DNA from: Mycoplasmatota bacterium
GTDB taxonomy: Bacteria > Bacillota_I > Bacilli_A > Izemoplasmatales > Izemoplasmataceae
Assembly (NCBI GenBank): GCA_022712785.1
Contig: JAFLJX010000056.1
Location: 1-12,381, forward strand
Length of the DNA stretch: 12,381 nucleotides
Direction: 5' to 3'
Shown here: piece by piece, positions 6,403-12,381 of the stretch
Numbering within the stretch: the first letter of the stretch is position 1
Layout: every line of letters begins with the position of its first letter
Program-made: the position numbers and the translations under genes
The notes under the pieces: generated by a model
Database searches by the model: none
The model's input: the letters and a program-made list of their open reading frames with translations, nothing else
Told to the model about the DNA's origin: nothing

Positions 6403-7677
6403 TGTCCTTATACTATATGTATTTTTACCTATTGATTTTGCTTTATACAATTGGGAATCTGCGGATCTTACTAAATCTTTAGCATTAAATTTGCTTTTAT
6501 ATTTTGATATTCCAATACTTAAAGTAATGTTAATCCCAATCTTAAAAGATAATTCTCCCATTCTTTCAAAAATCCTTGAAGCAATTTTTTTAGCTTGTAC
6601 GCTACCACAATCATCGAATAGAACAATGAATTCGTCTCCACCATATCTTCCTGCCATAATTATTGGTCCTTCACATGTTAAAAACATTTTTCCTATTTCA
6701 CTTAATATTTCATCACCTTTGACATGTCCATGTTTGTCATTTATACATTTAAAATCATCAACATCAATCATCATTAAACAAAATTTACGGTTTTGTTGTT
6801 TATTCTTCACAATGGTTTCTTTTATTATTTCATAAGAAGTAGAATGATTATATAATCCAGTTAATGAGTCTCTTCTGGTTAGCTCAGTTAACTCAATTTC
6901 TTTTTTCTGAAATGCAATAAAAATATTATCAAATGGTCGTTGTAGCAGTTCTTTTACAAAAACAATAAATAAAAATACAAAAGAAACATATTTTACTATA
7001 TATCTAGACGCTTCTAATGTTCCAGGATTACCAGTTTCAAAAATAAATATTATCTCTGCAACTATCTTGAATGAAATTGCAATAATCAATATTGTTTTGT
7101 TGTACACTCTTTTTTCATTTTTATATATTGTATATATTGCCACAATAAACATTGCTATGATCGAAAAGTCTAGAAAGTACTTATATAAATTATATCCACC
7201 CTCTACAGTGTATATCTTAGGCATATAATCATTTAGCATAACTAAGGATAAAATTACCAATGTTGATATCGAGAATGAAACAAACAAAAAATTGAAATTA
7301 AATCTTCTTTTCCAACTTGCTTTAGAAAAAGCATAATATAAAATAAATCCTTCAGTAGCTCTTGCTGCAATCCATAATTGACCTTGTGCATTTAAATTGT
7401 TTTGCAGATTGATAAAGCCCCCATCATTTACAAGGTGCATAAAATCTAAAAATGCTAAAGATAAATATGCAATTCCTACATATAGAAGATTACTATCTTT
7501 AGTATACTCCTTTGAATAGAAAGCAATAATAAATATCATTAAAGCAAGAAATATTGAAACTAACTCTGCAAAAACTGTAAAAAAGTAGTAATTAATAATT
7601 GCAGAAAACACTAATACTATAACTGATGATGCAATAAATAATAATGATCTTATATCCTTTTTTGTCAACAAACCCAT
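6391..7677 (-). CDS. Membrane diguanylate cyclase, MASE3-GGDEF
   Basis: Predicted to make cyclic di-GMP from two GTP at the inner face of the membrane. Residues 1-245 hold about seven to eight hydrophobic segments that look like a MASE3 sensor: the segments near FLDFMHL (77-82) and QLWIAARATEGFILYYAF (100-117) are characteristic. A short linker leads to the GGDEF domain (about 269-428), starting RRDSLTGLYN, with MIDVDDFKCINDKHGH for metal and substrate binding. The signature GGDEF at 346-350 is intact, so catalysis is likely. The allosteric RxxD inhibition site expected five residues earlier is absent (GPII instead). Start uncertain: the ATG at 7677 directly abuts AGGAG, whereas TTG at 7671 has 6-base spacing. 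Expression is probably set by the upstream riboswitch. The signal sensed is unknown. Confidence 0.93.
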   Translation of the reverse strand: MGLLTKKDIRSLLFIASSVIVLVFSAIINYYFFTVFAELVSIFLALMIFIIAFYSKEYTKDSNLLYVGIAYLSLAFLDFMHLVNDGGFINLQNNLNAQGQLWIAARATEGFILYYAFSKASWKRRFNFNFLFVSFSISTLVILSLVMLNDYMPKIYTVEGGYNLYKYFLDFSIIAMFIVAIYTIYKNEKRVYNKTILIIAISFKIVAEIIFIFETGNPGTLEASRYIVKYVSFVFLFIVFVKELLQRPFDNIFIAFQKKEIELTELTRRDSLTGLYNHSTSYEIIKETIVKNKQQNRKFCLMMIDVDDFKCINDKHGHVKGDEILSEIGKMFLTCEGPIIMAGRYGGDEFIVLFDDCGSVQAKKIASRIFERMGELSFKIGINITLSIGISKYKSKFNAKDLVRSADSQLYKAKSIGKNTYSIRTKSE

Positions 7678-7685
7678 CTCCTAAT

Positions 7686-7716
7686 AAAAAAATCCACACT
7701 CTTATTGAGTATAGAT
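7686..7716 (-). terminator. Riboswitch expression-platform terminator before the GGDEF gene
   Basis: On the minus strand a 10-bp stem including G-U pairs (7716-7707 with 7701-7692), with an AATAA loop, leads into seven Ts (7692-7686, the first of which closes the stem). The AGGAG Shine-Dalgarno sequence comes directly after. The first two bases of the stem can also pair in the presumed P1 helix of the aptamer, giving a possible link between ligand binding and termination. Confidence 0.75.
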
Positions 7717-7829
7717 AAACATTTCCCCTACACAAAATAAATTAGTAATACAGCAAGCAACAATTTGTAAGCCCTGTAGTTTTGCGTCCTTAGCTTTCAC
7801 TAAGTTTGCCTTTGTTTTTATTTGTTTAT
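7715..7829 (-). ncRNA. Cyclic di-GMP-I (GEMM-I)-like riboswitch aptamer
   Basis: The leader of the diguanylate cyclase gene shows the class I core on the minus strand in order: GGCAAAC (7810-7804); a stem CTTAGT/GCTAAG capped by a GAAA tetraloop (7798-7795); GGACGCAAA (7789-7781), the tetraloop-receptor strand; ACTACAGGGC (7780-7771); and a 3' TGTAG (7732-7728) that pairs with CTACA. A possible closing helix is ATAAACA (7829-7823) with TGTTTAT (7721-7715), 7 bp. The GNRA loop, receptor and CAGGG motifs, together with the GGDEF gene downstream, make the assignment firm. The 3' strand is unusual: GGGG is followed by AAATG where I expect something like UUACC. It may therefore be a variant or a weakened aptamer. 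Confidence 0.87.
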
Positions 7830-7832
7830 GCA

Positions 7833-7860
7833 ATTATAACATAATAACAACAATATTCAA
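7833..7860 (-). promoter_or_regulatory. Promoter of the riboswitch-GGDEF transcript
   Basis: On the minus strand a perfect -10 TATAAT (7838-7833) is preceded, with a 16-base spacer, by TTGAAT (7860-7855) as a partial -35. Transcription would start around 7829-7826, just before the aptamer, so the riboswitch would begin almost at the 5' end of the RNA. Confidence 0.75.
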
Positions 7861-7894
7861 GAACAAACTTTGATAAATCAACCATTTAAACATG

Positions 7895-7934
7895 CTTATC
7901 CAAACAGATAAGTACGTTTAGGTGTGTTCACACC
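7895..7934 (-). other. Tandem hairpins at the 3' end of the tnpB remnant (right-end / omegaRNA-like)
   Basis: Two adjacent inverted repeats sit at the end of the remnant: GGTGTG-AA-CACACC (7934-7921) and CTTATC-TGTTTG-GATAAG (7912-7895), the second including the TAA stop. IS200/IS605-type elements carry subterminal hairpins at the right end, and the guide RNA (omegaRNA) of TnpB comes from this 3' region. I infer that this is the old right end. The exact boundary is not visible; a TCAA at about 7873-7870 is one candidate. Confidence 0.5.
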
Positions 7935-8444
7935 ACTATACCCTAGCTTTTCAGCTTTGGGGTTACCTTTTCTTAAAATATTAAGCGCTGCGTTTAAGTC
8001 AGCGTTTATTTTTATACCTTCTTTTGATAGATATAATCCTCTTTTAATTCTTTTACCACTGAATGTATGTTTTTTATAATCAAGTTCTGGGATGATATCG
8101 TTATCTAGGTATGATGCTTTTGATGTATATGATTCATTTATAATCTTTGTATTGATTCCATATTCTTTTGCCAAATATGATACTCTATCTCTAAGTTTAG
8201 CTAGAGGAATAGATTTTGCCATTTGGTTATATTGTTTACTTAACAATATGTCTTTAAAATCTTCGTTGTATCCAATAATGATTTCTCCAACATTATTATC
8301 TAATGCGTGATTAATTATAAGCCTTGCTGCTTTATAAATACCATATATCATTTGATTGTTTCTTTTATCAATAAGTCTGATCATTTGATTTGTTACTATT
8401 TTTTGATTTGGTCTTGTTGTAGTAAATAAAAAGATATGAGACAC
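7896..8444 (-). pseudogene. 5'-truncated TnpB-family (IS200/IS605-type) nuclease gene
   Basis: The longest reading from a GTG at 8444 gives 182 residues matching only the C-terminal half of TnpB: the helix KRNNQMIYGIYKAARLIINHAL, IIIGYNEDFKD (55-64), INESYTSKASYLD (102-114), FSGKRIKRGLYLSKEG (128-143) and the RuvC-III segment NADLNAALNIL with Asp149. Full-length TnpB is about 370-420 residues. The N-terminal nucleic-acid-binding part and RuvC-I with its first catalytic Asp are gone, and an in-frame TAG lies just upstream, so it cannot be an active nuclease. The usual zinc-finger cysteines are missing, as in some relatives. No convincing Shine-Dalgarno sequence precedes the GTG. It sits between the ATP synthase terminator and the diguanylate cyclase promoter; no tnpA or left end is visible. 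Confidence 0.87.
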
Positions 8445-8473
8445 TTTTGAAGAATGAACCTAGGTTAACATAA

Positions 8474-8488
8474 TAAGTTGACAACTTA
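8474..8488. repeat. Inverted repeat TAAGTTG-A-CAACTTA
   Basis: A perfect 7-bp inverted repeat with a 1-base centre lies between the atp terminator and the truncated tnpB. A second small palindrome, AACCTAGGTT, is at 8457-8466. Either could be a residue of the element's lost 5' end or of the deletion junction; I cannot tell which. Confidence 0.35.
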
Positions 8489-8504
8489 GAATTTCCTATT
8501 AAAT

Positions 8505-8526
8505 AAAAAAAGTCCAATGGACTTTT
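8505..8526 (-). terminator. Intrinsic terminator of the ATP synthase operon
   Basis: On the minus strand AAAAGTCC-ATT-GGACTTTT forms an 8-bp stem (8526-8508) and runs into a T-rich tract (TTTTTTT, 8511-8505). It begins immediately after atpC's TAG stop (8529-8527). Confidence 0.88.
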
Positions 8527-8919
8527 CTATAGGTTTCCTGCTTTTGAGTCTTTTACACTTTTCTTTAATTCCTTTTCAGCAAGAAGAAAATCAACATTAC
8601 GTCTTTTGTTTTCTTGTATTCTTTCTTCCCTTACTGTATTTAGATGATCCATTGCACTTACCTTGTTCATTCCGACATGTGCTTCTTGAGCAATAACATT
8701 ACACACATTATTTTGGAACTCAACAACACCATTAATTACGACAGTAAATAGCTCTTTTTCATCTCTTATAATTTTTACATATCCAGTATCAATAGTACTA
8801 ATAATGGGTATATGATTTTTCATTATAGCAAATTCTCCATTCATTTTAGAAGTAACAACTACGTAGTCAACTTCTTCACTGTATAGCTCTCCTCGGGGTG
8901 TAACAACACTTATTTTCAT
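8527..8919 (-). CDS. atpC: ATP synthase F1 subunit epsilon
   Basis: Epsilon is part of the central rotor stalk and can inhibit ATP hydrolysis through its C-terminal helices. The 130 residues match the family. The N-terminal beta-sandwich runs to about residue 88, with VVTPRGELYSEEVDYVVVTSKMNGEFAIMKNHIPIIS near its start. A helical hairpin follows (about 89-130, HLNTVREERIQENKRRNVDFLLAEKELKKS). The ATP-binding I(L)DxxRA motif known from Bacillus PS3 epsilon appears as MDHLNT here, lacking the Arg, so ATP sensing may be weak; this alignment is by eye. The ATG at 8919 has AGGGGG 7 bases upstream and starts 13 bases after atpD's stop. Last gene of the operon, ending in the only TAG stop in the window. 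Confidence 0.94.
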   Translation of the reverse strand: MKISVVTPRGELYSEEVDYVVVTSKMNGEFAIMKNHIPIISTIDTGYVKIIRDEKELFTVVINGVVEFQNNVCNVIAQEAHVGMNKVSAMDHLNTVREERIQENKRRNVDFLLAEKELKKSVKDSKAGNL

Positions 8920-8932
8920 ATTAATTCCCCCT

Positions 8933-10342
8933 TTATTTTAATGTTTCTGCTTTAGCGATAACATCATCAATACTACCTACAAGACGGAAAGCATCTTCTG
9001 GTAAATGATCATACGTTCCTTCTAATATAGCTTTGAATCCTTTAATTGTTTCTTCAACAGGAACATAAGTCCCTTTTTGTCCAGTAAATTGTTCAGCAAC
9101 ATGGAAGTTTTGAGATAAGAACAGTCTAATTCTTCTAGCTCTATGAACAACCAATTTATCATCTTCACTTAACTCATCCATACCTAAAATTGCAATGATA
9201 TCTAACAATTCATTATATCTTTGAATAGTTCTTTGAACTTCACGTGCAATATCATAGTGTTCTTGTCCAACTATTTCAGGTGCTAATGCACGAGAAGTTG
9301 AAGCTAAAGGATCTACCGCAGGGTAAATTCCTTCCTCACTAATTTTACGTGAAAGGTTTGTAGTAGCATCAAGATGTGTAAATGTTGTAGCAGGTGCAGG
9401 GTCAGTATAATCATCCGCAGGTACATAAACAGCTTGAATTGAAGTTATTGAACCTTCTTTAGTAGAAGTAATTCTTTCCTGCAATTTACCCATTTCTGTA
9501 GCTAGTGTTGGTTGATATCCTACCGCACTTGGCATACGTCCTAGTAATGCCGATACTTCAGAACCAGCTTGAGTAAAACGGAAGATATTATCGATAAATA
9601 GTAATACATCTTGTTTTTCTTGATCTCTAAAATATTCAGCCATAGTAAGACCAGTTAATCCTACTCTCATTCTTGCTCCTGGCGGTTCGTTCATTTGCCC
9701 GAAAACCATCGCTGTTTTTTTAATAACTCCAGATTCAGTCATCTCATGGTATAAGTCATTACCCTCACGAGTACGTTCTCCAACTCCAGCAAATACTGAA
9801 ATTCCACCATGTTCTTGTGCTATATTATTTATTAACTCTTGAATTAGTACAGTCTTACCAACTCCGGCACCACCAAATAATCCAATCTTACCACCTTTAA
9901 TATAAGGTGCTAGTAAGTCAACAACTTTAATTCCCGTTTCCAGAATTTCAATAGCACTAGATAATTCATCAAGTTTAGGAGCAGGACGGTGAATTGGACT
10001 TGTCTTAGTTCCTTTTGGAACTGGGGCAAGGCCATCAATTTCTTCACCTAACACATTAAAAATACGCCCAAGTGTTTCTGGCCCTACAGGCACAGTAATT
10101 GCAGCACCAGTATCAATAACCTCCATCCCTCTTACAACGCCGTCAGTTGAATCCATAGCGATTGTACGAACAATGTTGTTACCAAGATGTAACGAAACCT
10201 CTAACGTTAGTTTGATTGGTACATTATTATTATCTTCAGCACTAATGTTAACTGTTAAAGCGTGATTTATTTCTGGTAAATTCTCATCAAATGACACGTC
10301 AATAACAGGTCCCATTACCTGAACTATTTTTCCTTTATTCAT
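8933..10342 (-). CDS. atpD: ATP synthase F1 subunit beta (catalytic)
   Basis: Beta carries the catalytic nucleotide sites of the F1 head. The 469 residues match the family (about 460-480). Visible motifs: Walker A GGAGVGKT (157-164), the catalytic Glu189 in GERTREGND, Walker B VLLFIDN (246-252), then SALLGRMPSAVGYQPTLATEMG, which lines the region contacting gamma. The C-terminal helical domain contains the sequence around DELSEDDKLVVHRARRIRLFLSQNF, which includes the acidic DELSEED-type segment. The ATG at 10342 follows AAAGGAGG with 5-base spacing, directly after atpG's TAA, so start and coupling are clear. I see no features pointing to a sodium-specific or V-type enzyme; ion choice depends on subunits outside the window. 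Confidence 0.98.
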   Translation of the reverse strand: MNKGKIVQVMGPVIDVSFDENLPEINHALTVNISAEDNNNVPIKLTLEVSLHLGNNIVRTIAMDSTDGVVRGMEVIDTGAAITVPVGPETLGRIFNVLGEEIDGLAPVPKGTKTSPIHRPAPKLDELSSAIEILETGIKVVDLLAPYIKGGKIGLFGGAGVGKTVLIQELINNIAQEHGGISVFAGVGERTREGNDLYHEMTESGVIKKTAMVFGQMNEPPGARMRVGLTGLTMAEYFRDQEKQDVLLFIDNIFRFTQAGSEVSALLGRMPSAVGYQPTLATEMGKLQERITSTKEGSITSIQAVYVPADDYTDPAPATTFTHLDATTNLSRKISEEGIYPAVDPLASTSRALAPEIVGQEHYDIAREVQRTIQRYNELLDIIAILGMDELSEDDKLVVHRARRIRLFLSQNFHVAEQFTGQKGTYVPVEETIKGFKAILEGTYDHLPEDAFRLVGSIDDVIAKAETLK

Positions 10343-10353
10343 AATTTCCTCCT

Positions 10354-11238
10354 TTAGTTAACTGCGTTGGCTCCGCCAATTATATCAGTTAACTCAATCG
10401 TGATTGCAGCTTGTCTTGCGCGGTTATAATGAAGTTGTAATGTATGAATAACATCTTCTGCATTATCTGTAGCACTTTTCATAGCTGTCATTCTTGATGC
10501 ATGCTCGCTAGCTTTAGCTTCAAGAATCATTCCATATAATGTATTTTCAACATACATTGGTAATAAATGATCAATAATAACTTGAGGATTCGGTTCAAAA
10601 TTATATATCAATTTCAAATCTTTTTCATCCTTAGTTTTTTCTTCTTGTTTATGCCCATTAGTAATAGGCAAAATCTGTACGTGTTCCACATTTTGAGTCA
10701 TTATGTTTATGAAATGATTATAGAACACAACTATACTATCAACATTTCCATTTAAGAATTCTTTAGTGAATAAGTCAATTACTGATTTAAAATCAACGAA
10801 TTGAATATCATCTCTAACGTTAATGATTTCTTCATTTAACATATTGAATTTCATTCTTTTTGCAAAACTATAAGCTTTAAACCCAATAGTAGCAACCAAA
10901 AATTCATCGTTTGATTGATGATTCTCTTCTACAAAAGCAGTAAAAGCTTTAAAAACACTAGAGTTATATGGTCCAGCAAGTCCGCGATCACTAGTAACAA
11001 GCACATAACAAACAACTTGTTTTTCTCTTTCTAAAAGCATTGGATGACTTAAAGCATCATCGCTAGCTAAAAGATTATCTATCATCTCACGTAATTTATA
11101 AACAAGTGGTCTATAACTTTTAATAATGCCCTCGGCTTTTTTAAGTTTTGATGCACTTACCATGTACATTGCTTTTGTAATTTGAGCAGTCTTTTTAGTA
11201 GCTGTAATACGTGATTTAATCTCTCTCATTGAAGCCAT
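10354..11238 (-). CDS. atpG: ATP synthase F1 subunit gamma
   Basis: Gamma is the rotating shaft inside the alpha3-beta3 head. The 294 residues are typical. The N-terminal helix MASMREIKSRITATKKTAQITKAMYMVSASKLKKAE and the C-terminal helix HYNRARQAAITIELTDIIGGANAVN form the coiled-coil shaft and match the family very closely. The middle holds the Rossmann-like domain, with VTSDRGLAGPYNSSVFKAF. The ATG at 11238 has AAGGTGG 8 bases upstream, overlapping the end of atpA, with a 13-base gap between genes. It lies in the standard alpha-gamma-beta-epsilon order. Confidence 0.97.
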   Translation of the reverse strand: MASMREIKSRITATKKTAQITKAMYMVSASKLKKAEGIIKSYRPLVYKLREMIDNLLASDDALSHPMLLEREKQVVCYVLVTSDRGLAGPYNSSVFKAFTAFVEENHQSNDEFLVATIGFKAYSFAKRMKFNMLNEEIINVRDDIQFVDFKSVIDLFTKEFLNGNVDSIVVFYNHFINIMTQNVEHVQILPITNGHKQEEKTKDEKDLKLIYNFEPNPQVIIDHLLPMYVENTLYGMILEAKASEHASRMTAMKSATDNAEDVIHTLQLHYNRARQAAITIELTDIIGGANAVN

Positions 11239-11251
11239 TTATAACACCACC

Positions 11252-12381
11252 TTATACAAATACTTTTTTAAACCTTGTTATTACATCCTTAACAGATTCA
11301 GGATTCGGTAATCCTTTTGTTTCTTTAATTTCTTCAAGTATTTTTGTTCCTTCAGCATCTCTTGCGAAGAAATCATGAAGTTCATTTTCAAATCTTAAAA
11401 TATTAGATAATTTAATATCATCTAATAATCCGTTTGTTAGTGCGAAAATACTTACTACTTGTTTCTCAACATCCATTGTAGCGTGAAGCCCTTGTTTTAA
11501 TATTTCAACAGTTCTTTTACCACGTTCAAGACGTGCTTTAGTAGCATCATCTAAATCAGAACCAAATTGTGTAAATGCTTCTAATTCACGATAAGCAGCT
11601 AAATCTAAACGAAGAGTTCCCGATACTTTCTTAATTGCTTTAATTTGTGCACTACCACCAACACGTGATACCGAAAGTCCTGCGTTAATCGCAGGTCTAA
11701 CTCCACTGTGGAATAAATCACTTTGTAAGAAAATTTGTCCGTCAGTGATACTAATAACGTTTGTAGGGATATAAGCACTAATATCTCCAGCCTGAGTTTC
11801 AATGATTGGTAAAGCAGTAATACTACCTCCACCAAGTTCATCATTTAACTTCGCAGCTCTTTCAAGTAATCTTGAATGTAAATAGAATACATCTCCAGGA
11901 TATGCTTCTCTTCCTGGTGGTCTTCTTAATAATAAACTTAACTCACGATACGCTATAGCATGTTTTGTTAAATCATCATATACAACTAAAACATCTTTAC
12001 CAGCAAACATAAATTCCTCACCCATTGTTACACCTGTATAAGGAGCTAAATATAACAAAGGGCTTGGTTCACTTGCTGATGCACTTACGATTATTGTATA
12101 ATCCATTGCACCATGTTGTTTTAATGTTTCAAATATAGTTGCAACAGTTGATTCTTTTTGTCCAATTGCAACATAAATACATATTACATCTTTACCTTTT
12201 TGGTTAATTATAGTATCAAGAGTTATTGCTGTTTTACCAGTTTGTCTGTCTCCAATAATCAATTCACGTTGTCCCCTACCAATAGGTACTAAAGCATCAA
12301 GTACTTTAATTCCAGTTTGTAATGGTTCATCAACTGATTTACGACTCATAACACCAGTTGCTTTTCTTTCAACAGGTCTAG
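11252..12381 (-). CDS. atpA: ATP synthase F1 subunit alpha, 5' end outside the window
   Basis: Alpha forms the non-catalytic nucleotide-binding subunits of the F1 head. The reading frame is open to the window edge. The first complete codons read RPVERKATGVMSRKSVDEPLQTGIK, a family-typical stretch found about 125 residues into a protein of about 500, so roughly a quarter of the gene is missing. The Met at 12349 is internal and not a start. Motifs: Walker A GDRQTGKT (12253-12230), Walker B region VLVVYDDL, then LLLRRPPGREAYPGDVFYLHSRLLERA and SVSRVGGSAQ with the conserved arginine. The stop is 13 bases before atpG, whose Shine-Dalgarno sequence lies in the gap. The genes for the a, c, b and delta subunits would be expected upstream, beyond the window. 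Confidence 0.97.
   Translation of the reverse strand, partial: RPVERKATGVMSRKSVDEPLQTGIKVLDALVPIGRGQRELIIGDRQTGKTAITLDTIINQKGKDVICIYVAIGQKESTVATIFETLKQHGAMDYTIIVSASASEPSPLLYLAPYTGVTMGEEFMFAGKDVLVVYDDLTKHAIAYRELSLLLRRPPGREAYPGDVFYLHSRLLERAAKLNDELGGGSITALPIIETQAGDISAYIPTNVISITDGQIFLQSDLFHSGVRPAINAGLSVSRVGGSAQIKAIKKVSGTLRLDLAAYRELEAFTQFGSDLDDATKARLERGKRTVEILKQGLHATMDVEKQVVSIFALTNGLLDDIKLSNILRFENELHDFFARDAEGTKILEEIKETKGLPNPESVKDVITRFKKVFV

Noticed and set aside
6028..6835. Open frames on the plus strand opposite birA and the GGDEF gene, and similar ones elsewhere
   Set aside because: They mirror well-supported minus-strand genes, have no recognisable domains and no plausible upstream signals; I treat them as chance.
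7870..7881. TTGATAAATCAA upstream of the diguanylate cyclase promoter as a FabT-like operator
   Set aside because: Shorter arms (TTGAT/ATCAA) with a different centre; it lies upstream of the -35 near the presumed end of the tnpB remnant, and there is no fatty-acid link.
7896..8444. The tnpB remnant as a domesticated, functional TnpB-like repressor (TldR type)
   Set aside because: Known domesticated repressors keep the full nucleic-acid-binding N-terminal half. Here that half is absent, and no Shine-Dalgarno sequence supports the GTG start.
8527..12381. ATP synthase operon as a place for something novel
   Set aside because: Gene order, lengths, motifs and Shine-Dalgarno spacing are all standard; only the missing Arg in epsilon's ATP motif is mildly unusual.
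1..12381. CRISPR arrays, tRNA or rRNA genes
   Set aside because: I saw no regularly spaced direct repeats, tRNA-like cloverleaf sequences or rRNA segments on either strand.

Overview
The window is AT-rich and every gene I can support lies on the minus strand, so transcription runs from high to low coordinates. Gene content points to a low-GC Firmicutes-type bacterium, possibly one of the Mollicutes-adjacent or Erysipelotrichia-like lineages: F1 ATP synthase, type II fatty-acid synthesis (FASII), BioY, a c-di-GMP-type riboswitch with a MASE3-GGDEF protein, and an IS200/IS605-type TnpB remnant. Trp codons I checked are TGG, and all 13 visible stops are TAA or TAG, so the standard bacterial code fits. 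I cannot name the species.

Layout, in transcription order. (1) 12381-8527: the F1 part of the ATP synthase operon, atpA (5' end outside the window), atpG, atpD and atpC, closed by a terminator at atpC's stop codon. (2) 8444-7870: a 5'-truncated tnpB with its 3'-end hairpins. (3) 7860-6377: a promoter, a c-di-GMP-I (GEMM-I)-like riboswitch with a terminator platform, a membrane diguanylate cyclase (MASE3-GGDEF), and a terminator. (4) 6301-4997: birA-bioY (biotin ligase without a DNA-binding domain, and a biotin uptake protein) behind a strong promoter. (5) 4975-4628: acpP with its own promoter and terminator. (6) 4614-1: accB-accC-accD-accA-fabH, joined by four identical TAATG stop/start overlaps and leaving the window just before fabH's last residues.

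Units 4-6 form one functional block. BioY imports biotin, BirA attaches it to AccB, AccBCDA makes malonyl-CoA, and AcpP and FabH start fatty-acid synthesis. The same 13-bp palindrome, TTTGANNNTCAAA, sits in front of each of these three units and nowhere else that I found by eye. It closely resembles the operator I recall for FabT, the MarR-family fatty-acid regulator of streptococci. My main inference is that biotin uptake and ligation share a FabT-like regulon with fatty-acid synthesis here, in a genome whose BirA at this locus cannot act as a repressor.

The second notable unit is the riboswitch-diguanylate cyclase pair, which implies feedback from a cyclic dinucleotide onto the enzyme that makes it. 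The 3' strand of this aptamer departs from the usual class I sequence. No intergenic stretch exceeds 300 bases.
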